From positions 6,636,501 through 6,700,500 of the forward strand of contig NZ_CP107932.1 of assembly GCF_036032445.1 (NCBI RefSeq): DNA of 64,000 nucleotides, given 5' to 3'. This stretch comes from Nocardia sp. NBC_00416 (lineage in GTDB: Bacteria > Actinomycetota > Actinomycetes > Mycobacteriales > Mycobacteriaceae). Below, one piece after another: positions 51,686-59,559 of this stretch. The number at the start of each line of letters is the position of its first letter. Position 1 is the stretch's first letter. The notes under the pieces were generated by a model. It ran no database searches, was not told where the DNA came from, and saw nothing but the letters and a program-made list of their open reading frames with translations. The position numbers and the translations under genes are program-made.

Positions 51686-52488
51686 AACTGTCCACACCGA
51701 GCCGGATCACATTACGCGTGGTCGCGCTCGGCTATCTGCTCGTCCTGCTCGTCCTGCCGCTCGGCATCATCCTGTACCGCGCGTTCGAGCACGGAATCGG
51801 CGCGTTCATCGACCAGATCAGCACCCCCGCCGCGATCTCGGCCTTCAACCTGTCCATGCTCATCTTGATCATCGTGGTGCCGGTGAACGTGGTCCTCGGC
51901 GTGGTGATCGCGCTGGCGCTGGTCCGCGGTAGCTTCCCCGGGCGGCGATTGCTGCAGGGCATCGTGGATCTGCCCTTCGCGGTGTCGCCCGTGGTGGTCG
52001 GCGTCGCGCTGATCATGCTGTGGGGGGTGGGCGGCTGGCTCGGCGTGGTCACCGACTGGGGTTTCCGGGTGATCTTCGCGCTGCCGGGCATGGTGCTGGC
52101 GACCATCTTCGTGACGATGCCGTTCGTGGTCCGCGAGGTGGAACCGGTCCTGCACGAGATCGGCGACGACCAGGAACAGGCGGCCGCGACCCTGGGCGCC
52201 TCGCGCTGGCAGACCTTCTGGCGGATCACCGTCCCCGCGATCCGCTGGGGTCTCACCTACGGCGTGGTGCTCACGGTGGCCCGCGCACTGGGCGAGTTCG
52301 GTGCGGTGATCATGGTGTCGTCCGGGTTCCCCGGGGTATCGCAGACGCTCACGCTGCTGGTGCACGAGCGCTATATCAACGACCACAACGATTTCGGCGC
52401 GTACTGCGCCGCCACCCTGCTGATGGGCCTCGCGCTCATCACCCTGCTGTTGATGACCCTCCTGGAACGCAGACGGGATGTGTCGTGA
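51682..52488 (+). CDS. cysW: Sulfate ABC transporter permease CysW
   Basis: A 268-residue permease with six membrane segments. The ABC-contact loop is EQAAATLGASRWQTFWRITV near residue 165, followed by the Gly in GLTYGVVLTVARALGEFGAV that is typical of CysW. It pairs with CysT to form the sulfate channel. ATG 51682 overlaps the cysT stop (ATGA). A repeat related to the 68-bp element starts at the stop codon. Confidence 0.94.
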   Translation: MKLSTPSRITLRVVALGYLLVLLVLPLGIILYRAFEHGIGAFIDQISTPAAISAFNLSMLILIIVVPVNVVLGVVIALALVRGSFPGRRLLQGIVDLPFAVSPVVVGVALIMLWGVGGWLGVVTDWGFRVIFALPGMVLATIFVTMPFVVREVEPVLHEIGDDQEQAAATLGASRWQTFWRITVPAIRWGLTYGVVLTVARALGEFGAVIMVSSGFPGVSQTLTLLVHERYINDHNDFGAYCAATLLMGLALITLLLMTLLERRRDVS

Positions 52489-52555
52489 TGCGATCCTGCG
52501 GTGTCTCCGCCTTCGCTGCGGTCTCGGTGGGCCGCATGCACCAGATTCGAAAGAG
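52486..52555 (+). repeat. Diverged single copy of the 68-bp repeat in the cysW-cysA spacer
   Basis: Begins at the cysW stop (TGATGCGAT), contains TCTCCGCCTTCGCTGCGG and CCGCATG and ends near ATTCGAAAGAG. This is the same order of blocks as the minus-strand reading of the repeats at 6699-6897, with a few extra bases near the start. Here too it begins on the stop codon of the upstream gene inside an operon. Confidence 0.75.
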
Positions 52556-52587
52556 CCATCTTTGACTGTGTACGCCGGAGGCCGCCC

Positions 52588-53625
52588 GTGATCACCGTGA
52601 CCAATGCGCGCAAGAACTACGGTTCCTTCGCCGCTCTCGACGATGTCAGCCTGGATATCCCGTCGGGGGAGCTGACCGCGCTGCTCGGACCTTCCGGTTC
52701 CGGGAAATCGACACTGCTGCGCTCCATCGCCGGGCTGGAGAACCTCGATTCGGGCGTGGTCACCATCGGCGGCCGCGATGTGACCCGGGTGCCGCCGCAG
52801 AAACGCGATATCGGTTTCGTCTTCCAGCACTACGCGGCGTTCAAACATATGACCGTCCGGGACAACGTGGCCTTCGGCCTGACCATCCGCAAGCGGCCGA
52901 AACACGAAATCGCGAAACGGGTGGACGAACTGCTGGGCATCGTCGGGCTCGACGGTTTCCAGCACCGGTATCCGGCGCAGCTGTCCGGTGGACAGCGGCA
53001 GCGGATGGCGCTGGCCCGGGCGCTGGCCGTGGACCCGCAGGTGCTGCTGCTGGACGAACCGTTCGGCGCCCTCGACGCGAAGGTACGGGCCGATCTGCGC
53101 ACCTGGTTGCGCCGACTGCACGAGGAAGTGCACGTCACGACGGTGCTGGTGACCCACGACCAAGAGGAAGCACTCGATGTGGCGGACCGGATCGCGGTGA
53201 TGAACGCCGGCCGCATCGAGCAGGTCGGCAGCCCCGAGGATGTCTACGACCGGCCGGCCAGCGAGTTCGTCATGTCTTTCCTGGGCGCGGTGGCCCGCCT
53301 CAACGGGCATCTGGTGCGTCCGCACGACATCCGGGTCGGGCGTGATTCCAACATGGCGCTCGCCGCCTACGAGGGCACCGCGGAATCGGCGGGCGTCACC
53401 CGGGCGACGGTGGAACGGGTGGTGCGGCTCGGCTTCGAGGTCCGGGTGGAGATGCGCAACGCCGCCACCGGGGACCTGTTCGTCGCACAGGTCACCCGCG
53501 GTGATGCCGAGGCCTTGCGCCTCGCGGAGGGGGAGACGGTCTATGCCCGCGCGACCCGCATCCCGCACCTTCCGGCTGTGTCTTCTGGCCCCGCCTTCGG
53601 CGGGGCGGGTCGGGGCCCTCGGTAA
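52588..53625 (+). CDS. cysA: Sulfate ABC transporter ATPase CysA with repeat-encoded C-terminus
   Basis: A 345-residue ABC ATPase. Walker A is GPSGSGKS near residue 38, the Q-loop VFQHYAAF, the signature LSGGQRQRMALARAL, Walker B LLLDEPFGALD and the switch His in VTHDQEEA. A TOBE-like regulatory domain follows. The last 14 codons (SSGPAFGGAGRGPR) and the TAA stop are encoded by the start of a hairpin repeat, so the original end has been replaced or extended. CGGAGG sits before GTG 52588. It energises CysT/CysW. Confidence 0.94.
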   Translation: MITVTNARKNYGSFAALDDVSLDIPSGELTALLGPSGSGKSTLLRSIAGLENLDSGVVTIGGRDVTRVPPQKRDIGFVFQHYAAFKHMTVRDNVAFGLTIRKRPKHEIAKRVDELLGIVGLDGFQHRYPAQLSGGQRQRMALARALAVDPQVLLLDEPFGALDAKVRADLRTWLRRLHEEVHVTTVLVTHDQEEALDVADRIAVMNAGRIEQVGSPEDVYDRPASEFVMSFLGAVARLNGHLVRPHDIRVGRDSNMALAAYEGTAESAGVTRATVERVVRLGFEVRVEMRNAATGDLFVAQVTRGDAEALRLAEGETVYARATRIPHLPAVSSGPAFGGAGRGPR

Positions 53626-53632
53626 CCCCGGC
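53588..53632. repeat. Hairpin repeat, truncated copy at the 3' end of cysA
   Basis: Carries the head hairpin (GCCCCGCC/GGCGGGGC), then GTCGGGGCCC and AACCCCGG of the 117-bp element, and stops before the loop. It provides the last codons and the stop of cysA. A full copy follows at 53644. Confidence 0.85.
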
Positions 53633-53643
53633 TGTGTTGGATT

Positions 53644-53762
53644 GCGCCGCCTGCGGCGGCGCGGGTCGGGGCCCTTGTCAACCCCGGTTCTTCACTCCCG
53701 CCGGTCGGTCGCTGCGCTCCCTCCCTCTGGTCGCTCCAGAACCGGGGCGGGCCCCGACCTTG
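53644..53762. repeat. 117-bp hairpin repeat, copy behind cysA
   Basis: A full copy with head hairpin GCGCCGCC/GGCGGCGC and main stem from 53665 to 53758. The loop differs from the copies at 23.7 kb (CCGCCGGTCGG and CTCCCTCTGG replace the shared bases) while both stem arms are kept. It probably ends the sulfate transporter transcript. Confidence 0.88.
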
Positions 53763-53888
53763 GAGGCCGGCATCCGGGGGGATGTCCTTCGGTGTTTCCG
53801 GGGATGACCGCTGGCTCATTTCCCGGCGCTGAGCTGGGGTGATGCCTTCACTGTCCGGTGGTGATCCCGGGAGTTGCCGGTGGGCGTG

Positions 53889-53929
53889 TTGACGTACCTG
53901 GCTGTAGCTGTAACTATGGGAAACAGTTA
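53889..53929 (+). promoter_or_regulatory. Promoter and inverted repeat of the diiron oxygenase operon
   Basis: TTGACG (53889-53894), a 16-base spacer and TAACTA (53911-53916) fit a housekeeping promoter. TAACT (53911-53915) and AGTTA (53925-53929) form an inverted repeat over the -10 and start, as expected for a TetR-type operator. GAGAGG (53945-53950) is the ribosome-binding site. Confidence 0.45.
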
Positions 53930-53958
53930 AGCCGAATAACCGATGAGAGGCAGTGACG

Positions 53959-54972
53959 ATGACGTCTTCAGCCACCACGCTCTCCGACGACCAGCTGGTC
54001 GCGCAGGCGCAGGAGTACGCGGAGAAGCTGTTGCTGCTGTCGGAGGGCTCGGTCAACCGGAATTTCGATCCGTTCACCGATATCGACTGGGACAATCCCG
54101 ACTTCTCCGCCGATGCGCGGCCCGAGCGCTGGATTCTGCCCAAATCGGGCGATACGGTCGGTCGCCACCCCTGGTACGAGGCGTTACCGGACGATAAGAA
54201 GATCGAGCTGGGCAAGTACCGCCAGGCCAATGTCGCGAAGGTGGGCCTGCAGTTCGAGGCCATCCTGATCAGCGGCATGATGCAGCACATCTTCGGTCTG
54301 CCCAACGGTGACCCGGAGTTCCGCTACTGCTCCCACGAGATGATCGAGGAGCACAACCACACCCTGATGTTCCAGGAGATGGTCAACCGGATCGGCGTCG
54401 ACGTCCCGGGCATGGGCCCGCTGGTACGTCAGTTCCGGCAGGTCGCCGTCCCCGTCGCGGTCGCGTTCCCGAACCTGTTCTTCATGGCCGTGCTCGCCGG
54501 CGAGGAGCCGATCGATCACATCCAGAAGGAAGTACTGCGCTCCGGTGAGGAAGTGCATCCGATCATGCGCGGGGTCATGGCCATCCATGTGGCCGAAGAG
54601 GCCCGTCACATCTCCTTCGCCCACGAGTTCCTCAAGAAGCACGTCCCCGAGTCCTCGGCCGCCAACAAGTTCGTACTGTCGCTGGCCATGCCGATCGTCA
54701 TGTGGATCCTCGGCCGTGCCATCGTGACCCCGCCCAAGGCGTTCTTCGACGAATTCGATATCCCGCGCAGCGTGCGCAAGGACCTGTTCTACGGCTCCGC
54801 CGACGCCAAGCAGACCTTCAGCGACTATTTCGCCGACGTCCGCAGCCTGGCCAAGGAGATCGGCCTGATGAATCCGATCGCCAAGCGGGTGTGGAAGGCG
54901 CTCGGCATCGACGGGCACACCACCCGGTACCGGTCCGAGCCTTTGCGCGGCGTGTCCGGCAAAGCGGCCTGA
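53959..54972 (+). CDS. AurF-like diiron oxygenase
   Basis: A 337-residue helical protein of the p-aminobenzoate N-oxygenase AurF family. Diiron ligands appear as Glu/His groups: EMIEEHNHTLMFQEM near residue 118 and VAEEARHISFAHEF near residue 210. Related proteins N-oxygenate arylamines or act as uncharacterised oxidoreductases in mycobacteria. The next gene, 17 bases on, is a ferredoxin/NADPH-reductase fusion, a plausible electron supply. ATG 53959 has GAGAGG 8 bases upstream. The substrate is not identifiable. Confidence 0.87.
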   Translation: MTSSATTLSDDQLVAQAQEYAEKLLLLSEGSVNRNFDPFTDIDWDNPDFSADARPERWILPKSGDTVGRHPWYEALPDDKKIELGKYRQANVAKVGLQFEAILISGMMQHIFGLPNGDPEFRYCSHEMIEEHNHTLMFQEMVNRIGVDVPGMGPLVRQFRQVAVPVAVAFPNLFFMAVLAGEEPIDHIQKEVLRSGEEVHPIMRGVMAIHVAEEARHISFAHEFLKKHVPESSAANKFVLSLAMPIVMWILGRAIVTPPKAFFDEFDIPRSVRKDLFYGSADAKQTFSDYFADVRSLAKEIGLMNPIAKRVWKALGIDGHTTRYRSEPLRGVSGKAA

Positions 54973-54989
54973 GCGGGCGGTAGCACTCG

Positions 54990-56579
54990 ATGCCCTACGT
55001 CGTCACCCAGTCGTGCTGTAGCGACGCGTCCTGTGTGTACGCGTGCCCGGTCAACTGCATCCATCCGACGCCGGACGAACCCGATTTCCGGACCGCGGAC
55101 ATGCTCTACGTCGACCCGGCCGCCTGTGTGGACTGCGGCGCGTGCGCCTCGGCCTGCCCGGTCGACGCCATCACCTCGTCGAAGAAACTGACCGACGAGC
55201 AGAAGCCTTTCATCGAGATCAACGCCGATTTCTACCGGCAGTCGCGGCCCCGTCCGCTCCTGGCGCCGCCGGTGCCCGCACCGGCGATCGACACCGCCGG
55301 CCGCGGTCCGCTGCGAGTGGCGGTGGTCGGATCGGGTCCCTCGGCCATGTACGCCGCCGACGAACTGCTCACCCAGCCCGATGTGCGGGTGACCGTGTTC
55401 GATCGGCTGCCGGTCCCGTACGGGCTGGCCCGCTTCGGTGTCGCGCCCGACCACGCGAAAACCCGCCAGGTGGCCGATCTGTTCGACGTGATGTCGCGGC
55501 AGCCCGGTTTCGGCTCCTATTTCGACGTCGAGGTCGGCAAGCACATCTCGCACGAGGAACTGCTCGCCTACCATCACGCGGTCGTCTACGCCGTCGGCGC
55601 ATCGACCGACCGCAAGCTCGGTATCCCCGGCGAAGGTCTGGCCGGGAACATCTCGGCCACCGATTTCGTCGCCTGGTACAACGGTCATCCCGATCATCAG
55701 CACCACGATTTCGATCTGACCCGGCGCCGGGTCGTCATCGTCGGCAACGGCAATGTCGCACTCGACGTGGCGCGGATCCTGACCAGCGATCCCGAGCGAC
55801 TGGCCGGCACCGACATCTCCCCGATCGCGCTCGAGGCACTGCGGCACAGCGACGTGGAGGAGGTCGTGGTGCTGGGCCGCCGCGGTCCCGCCGAATCGGC
55901 GTTCACGGTGCCGGAGTTCGTCGGGTTGCTGGGCGCGGATGTGGATATCGTCGTCGACGGCGAATTGCCTCCGCCCGCGGCGAACCGGACCTACCAGGTC
56001 GAGCAGAAACTGGAACTGCTGCGCCGGGTCGCCGATCGGCCGTTCGGGAGCCGGCGGCGCATCGTGTTCCGCTACCAGAGCGCGCCGAGCCGCCTCCTCG
56101 GGCCCGATGCCGTCACCGGTATCGAGGTGGATCGCGCCGAACTGCTGACCGGTGACGACGGCCGGGTACGCGCGGTGCCCACCGGCGATCTCGATCTGCT
56201 GGAGACCGGTCTCGTGCTCACCTCGGTCGGTTACCGGGGCGTCCCGACGCCGGGCCTGCCGTTCGACGAACAGCACGGAGTCATCCCGAACCAGGCCGGG
56301 CGGGTGCTGGAGGGACCGGCCGGGGCCGTGTTCCCGGGCACCTACGTCACGGGCTGGATCAAGCGTGGACCCACAGGTTTCATCGGAACCAACAAGTCCT
56401 GCGCCCAGGAAACGGTGCAGCAGCTGGCCGATGACTTCAACGCGGGCCGCCTGCCCGAACCCGCCGGGAGCGCCCCGGCTTTCGACCGGCTGTTGCGCGG
56501 CCGGCGGCCGCAGGCGCGTGCGGCGGGAGCGGTGCTGCGGCCCGCGAAATCCGGGCGGGGATTCTTCAGCCGAGCCTGA
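54990..56579 (+). CDS. Ferredoxin-fused NADPH:ferredoxin reductase (FprB-like)
   Basis: A 529-residue fusion. The N-terminal 65 residues are a bacterial ferredoxin with Cys in QSCCSDASCVYACPVNCIHP and CVDCGACASACPVDAI, consistent with a 3Fe-4S/4Fe-4S or two-cluster type. From residue 107 it is an adrenodoxin-reductase-like flavoprotein: FAD loop VGSGPSAMYAA, NADPH loop IVGNGNVALDVAR, and GWIKRGPTGFIGTNK near residue 450. It should carry electrons from NADPH to the diiron oxygenase in the same operon. It matches FprB in architecture. ATG 54990, 17 bases after the oxygenase. Confidence 0.92.
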   Translation: MPYVVTQSCCSDASCVYACPVNCIHPTPDEPDFRTADMLYVDPAACVDCGACASACPVDAITSSKKLTDEQKPFIEINADFYRQSRPRPLLAPPVPAPAIDTAGRGPLRVAVVGSGPSAMYAADELLTQPDVRVTVFDRLPVPYGLARFGVAPDHAKTRQVADLFDVMSRQPGFGSYFDVEVGKHISHEELLAYHHAVVYAVGASTDRKLGIPGEGLAGNISATDFVAWYNGHPDHQHHDFDLTRRRVVIVGNGNVALDVARILTSDPERLAGTDISPIALEALRHSDVEEVVVLGRRGPAESAFTVPEFVGLLGADVDIVVDGELPPPAANRTYQVEQKLELLRRVADRPFGSRRRIVFRYQSAPSRLLGPDAVTGIEVDRAELLTGDDGRVRAVPTGDLDLLETGLVLTSVGYRGVPTPGLPFDEQHGVIPNQAGRVLEGPAGAVFPGTYVTGWIKRGPTGFIGTNKSCAQETVQQLADDFNAGRLPEPAGSAPAFDRLLRGRRPQARAAGAVLRPAKSGRGFFSRA

Positions 56580-56613
56580 GCGGGGCGGCGCCGACGTCCG
56601 GATCCGGCGCGGG

Positions 56614-57453
56614 TCAGCGAAAGTCGTTTGCGTGGTCGTTCGCCCACTGCGCGAATGTGCGTCCCGGGCGACCGATGACTTCCTCGACGATCGTCGACAC
56701 CTCCGGCGGTTCGGCCGTTCCCGCCTGCCATCCGGCCAGGACGGCCTCGACGCCCATCGCGGGTATGGTCTCGCTCAGTTCCGTGCGTGCCTGTTCGACG
56801 GAGACCACCTGGAGGTCGATCTCCCGGCCGATGGCCGCGCCGATCTGTCGTACCTGCTGCGACAGGGTCAGTGCCTCGGGACCGAATGCGGTGTAGGCGC
56901 GCTGCTGGTGACCGGGTTCGGTCAGCGCGGTCACCGCGAGTGCGGCCAGGTCGTGCTCGTGGACGGGCGCAGTCCGCGCCTCGGGGTAGGGCAACCGGGC
57001 GACGCCCTCGTCGCGGATGGACCGCTGCCACCACCACAGTGCGTTCGTGGCGAACATGCCGGGCCGGATGAATGTCCACTCCAGACCGGACTTCTCGATG
57101 GCCGACTCGACGATGCTGTGCGATCGGGCGATCGGGTTGTGCTCGGGATCGCTGTCCAGAACGGCCCCGGAGGACAGGAGCACGACACGGCGCACTCCGG
57201 CGGACTCGGCCGCGGCCACGAAACCGTCGATACCGTCGGGTTTGGCGTAGAGGAAGACGCGGTCCGCTCCTTCGAGTGCCGCGGGCAGTGTTTCGGGGCG
57301 CTCCAGATCGGCCGCGACTATCTGCGCGCCCGGCGGAAAGCCCGCTGTGCGGGGATCTCTGCCCGTCAGGCGGACCTCATCGCCGCGCGCGGTCAGTCCC
57401 GCTGCGACATGGCGTCCGACATTGCCCCTGGCTCCGAAGACGACTGTGATCAT
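56614..57453 (-). CDS. NmrA-like NAD(P)H-binding protein
   Basis: A 279-residue atypical SDR of the NmrA/quinone-oxidoreductase 2 type. The cofactor loop is VFGARGNVGRHVA at the N-terminus (GxxGxxG). Further features are VRRVVLLSSGAVL near residue 90 and FIRPGMFATNALWWW near 132. There is no catalytic Tyr-x3-Lys, so a redox-sensing or quinone-reducing role is more likely than classic SDR chemistry. It is divergent from an HxlR regulator with palindromes between, so it is probably the target of that regulator. ATG 57453. Confidence 0.85.
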   Translation of the reverse strand: MITVVFGARGNVGRHVAAGLTARGDEVRLTGRDPRTAGFPPGAQIVAADLERPETLPAALEGADRVFLYAKPDGIDGFVAAAESAGVRRVVLLSSGAVLDSDPEHNPIARSHSIVESAIEKSGLEWTFIRPGMFATNALWWWQRSIRDEGVARLPYPEARTAPVHEHDLAALAVTALTEPGHQQRAYTAFGPEALTLSQQVRQIGAAIGREIDLQVVSVEQARTELSETIPAMGVEAVLAGWQAGTAEPPEVSTIVEEVIGRPGRTFAQWANDHANDFR

Positions 57454-57475
57454 GGCGGCAGCGTAGGCCGCTGAA

Positions 57476-57506
57476 CTTACTATTGGTAAGGGCATACCTT
57501 TAGGTA
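57476..57506. promoter_or_regulatory. Two palindromes, probable HxlR operator
   Basis: CTTAC-n5-GTAAG at 57476-57490 and TACCT-TT-AGGTA at 57495-57506 lie between the NmrA-like gene and the hxlR-like gene. The site shares the GTA/TAC core often seen in HxlR operators and would control both divergent promoters. Confidence 0.5.
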
Positions 57507-57516
57507 AGCTCCGGTT

Positions 57517-57915
57517 ATGGCGGTAGGTTCGCAGGTTCGTAAGGTCGACTGGCCGGTGACGAGTGACGCATTCAACAGCGACTGCCCCGCACGTGAGGTG
57601 CTCAGCCATATCACCAGCCGCTGGGGGGTGCTGATCCTGACCGCGCTGGGCGGCGGCCCGCTGCGGTTCTCCGAACTGCACACCACGATCGGCGGGATCA
57701 GCGAGAAGATGCTCTCGCAAACGCTGCGGACACTCGTCCGGGACGGGCTCGTCGCGCGGGCGGTGGAGGCCACCACGCCGCCGCGGGTCAGCTACCGGCT
57801 CACCGAGCTCGGCGACAGCCTCGCCGAGTCGTTGCAGCAGTTCCTGGACTGGATCCGCCTGCACACGGTCGACGTCGTGGACGCCCAGCATCGCCACGAC
57901 CGGGAGACCCGATAA
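57517..57915 (+). CDS. HxlR-family transcriptional regulator
   Basis: A 132-residue winged-helix regulator. The N-terminus has a Cys (DCPAREVLSHITSRWG), and the DNA-binding part is FSELHTTIGGISEKMLSQTLRTLVRDGLV, followed by the wing. HxlR proteins such as HypR/YodB sense quinones or aldehydes through a Cys near this position. It starts 10 bases after the palindromes and is divergent from the NmrA-like gene. The likely role is induction of that reductase under electrophile stress. Confidence 0.9.
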   Translation: MAVGSQVRKVDWPVTSDAFNSDCPAREVLSHITSRWGVLILTALGGGPLRFSELHTTIGGISEKMLSQTLRTLVRDGLVARAVEATTPPRVSYRLTELGDSLAESLQQFLDWIRLHTVDVVDAQHRHDRETR

Positions 57916-58093
57916 CCGAACCGCTCGCCGGCGCATAGCGATCCGCGGAGCCGGACGATGCCGGGCCTGCCGTCGATCGAGGTTCAGCTGCCGGGAAACT
58001 GGATCTCGGGTTGCGCGCCGACCGGCTGGATCATGCCCGGTGTCGGGGAATTTCCGGTGGCGTCGTTGTTCATTCGGTCTCGGCTACCCGGAC

Positions 58094-59044
58094 TCACCGG
58101 GCGGAGGCGAAACGTTTGGCGTACGCGGTGATCGGCGCGGTCTCGATCCCTTCGATGCCGGACAGGGCCCCGATACGTTCGGTCAGGTAGCCGTACAGCG
58201 CATCGGCATCGCGGCAGATCGTGACGGCGAGCAGATTATGGTTCCCGGTGATCGCGCCCAGGTATGCCGTTTCGGTGTCCTCGGCCAGACTCGCGGCGAC
58301 CGCGGTCAGCCGCGCCGGGGCGACCGACAGCCACAGCAGGCACTGGGCGGAGAAGCCGAACAGCCGGGGCTCCACTTCGACGTCGAACCGCAGCATTCCG
58401 GCGTCCCGTAGTTCGGTCAGGCGCCGGCGCACCGCGGATTCCGACCAGTCCACGTGCCGGGCCAGGTGCGCGCAGGCGGTACGGCCGTCGGTGGCCAGGG
58501 CGCGGAAGAGTCGGTGGTCCAGGTCGGTGAGCCGGATCTGGCTGGTGGCCGCGGTTTCCGGCGCGCGTATCTCGGCGAGCTGGTGTTCGGTGAGGGCGGA
58601 GGTCCGTCCCCGCCAGCGGTGGTCCATCAGATGACGCAGCAGCCGCTGGCCCGTCACCTCGACGACATCGGGGTGCCGATCGAGCACCGCCAGAGGCGCC
58701 GGGCTGGTGCCGGGAACCCGGAAGAGGCAGACGATCTCGGTGCCGCCCGACAATTCGGTCACCCAGGCGGTGTCGTGCCGCCCGGCCAGCGCGCGAGCGA
58801 TATCGGCGGCGGCCCGGGGCCGGATCCGGAGACGTACCAGCCATTGCGCGTGCGCGGCGATATGGCTGTGCGGCACGGCGCTGACGCGGAGCGCACCGGT
58901 GGACCGGAGCCGCCCGAAGCGGCGGGCCACGGTGCGGTCCGAGATATCCAGGGCCGCGGCGATCCTGCTGAAAGGAACGCGCCCGTCGACCTGCAGGGCG
59001 TGCAGTAAGCACTGGTCGACAGCGTCGAGCATGACCGAGTCCAC
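58094..59044 (-). CDS. Two-domain Lrp/AsnC-type regulator
   Basis: A protein of about 316 residues with two tandem Lrp units. Winged helix 1 is VDGRVPFSRIAAALDISDRTVARRFGRL near residue 18; winged helix 2 is TDGRTACAHLARHVDWSESAVRRRL near residue 185. Each is followed by an RAM-like alpha/beta domain. Double-Lrp regulators occur in actinobacteria, and ligands are usually amino acids, unknown here. The start is uncertain (GTG 59044 or ATG 59032). It is convergent with the HxlR gene. Confidence 0.85.
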   Translation of the reverse strand: MDSVMLDAVDQCLLHALQVDGRVPFSRIAAALDISDRTVARRFGRLRSTGALRVSAVPHSHIAAHAQWLVRLRIRPRAAADIARALAGRHDTAWVTELSGGTEIVCLFRVPGTSPAPLAVLDRHPDVVEVTGQRLLRHLMDHRWRGRTSALTEHQLAEIRAPETAATSQIRLTDLDHRLFRALATDGRTACAHLARHVDWSESAVRRRLTELRDAGMLRFDVEVEPRLFGFSAQCLLWLSVAPARLTAVAASLAEDTETAYLGAITGNHNLLAVTICRDADALYGYLTERIGALSGIEGIETAPITAYAKRFASAR

Positions 59045-59559
59045 CAGATCAGGATAGGGCGGCGCGGAATCCGCCGGTTGGCGCGCGCCGGATCGGTCGG
59101 GTCGCATCAGTAAGCTGTTGCGCCGCTTGTTCGGTGGTGTTCGGGGCTACCGCACAGCTTACGGCCGGTACGGCATTCGTTCTGGGCGAGCGAGTCCACA
59201 GGTCTTATACGCCCTACTTCCAATAGCTATTGATCGGTTACCGATGGGTAGATGCCGCTCCCGTGGCAACGGGCTGTCATCGGGCCTTACGCGCGGACAT
59301 GGAGGAGGACGCTCGGGTGTCCGCGCATTCCCGATGGATATCGCCTGGTAAGGAGCGTATTACCGGAATCCGGTGAAGTAGTCCGCCGGTTTGTTTTTCT
59401 GGGTATGAACGGGGATCAGTTCTGTAACTGCAGATTTCATCGCCGTTTATTCGTTTTGTCACCACCGTTGCAGCTAACCTGTGGGCGCTGTTTGGAAAAC
59501 GACCGCGCCCATGGCTCTTTCGTAAGGACGTGGTCTCGGTGCGTTGACGGGATAGCAAA
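59045..59559. other. Intergenic region before the Hsp70-like gene
   Basis: A 500-base gap with lower GC in its middle. CAGTTctgtAACTG at 59417-59430 is a perfect small palindrome and might be an operator. No gene was recognised on either strand. The divergent promoters for the Lrp and the Hsp70-like genes should be here, but no clear -35/-10 pair was found. Confidence 0.35.

Noticed and set aside
57984..58073. 29-codon minus-strand frame (begins MNNDATGNSPTPG) as a possible peptide precursor
   Set aside because: No peptide-modifying enzyme or transporter is adjacent, the ribosome-binding site is weak and length alone gives no support.
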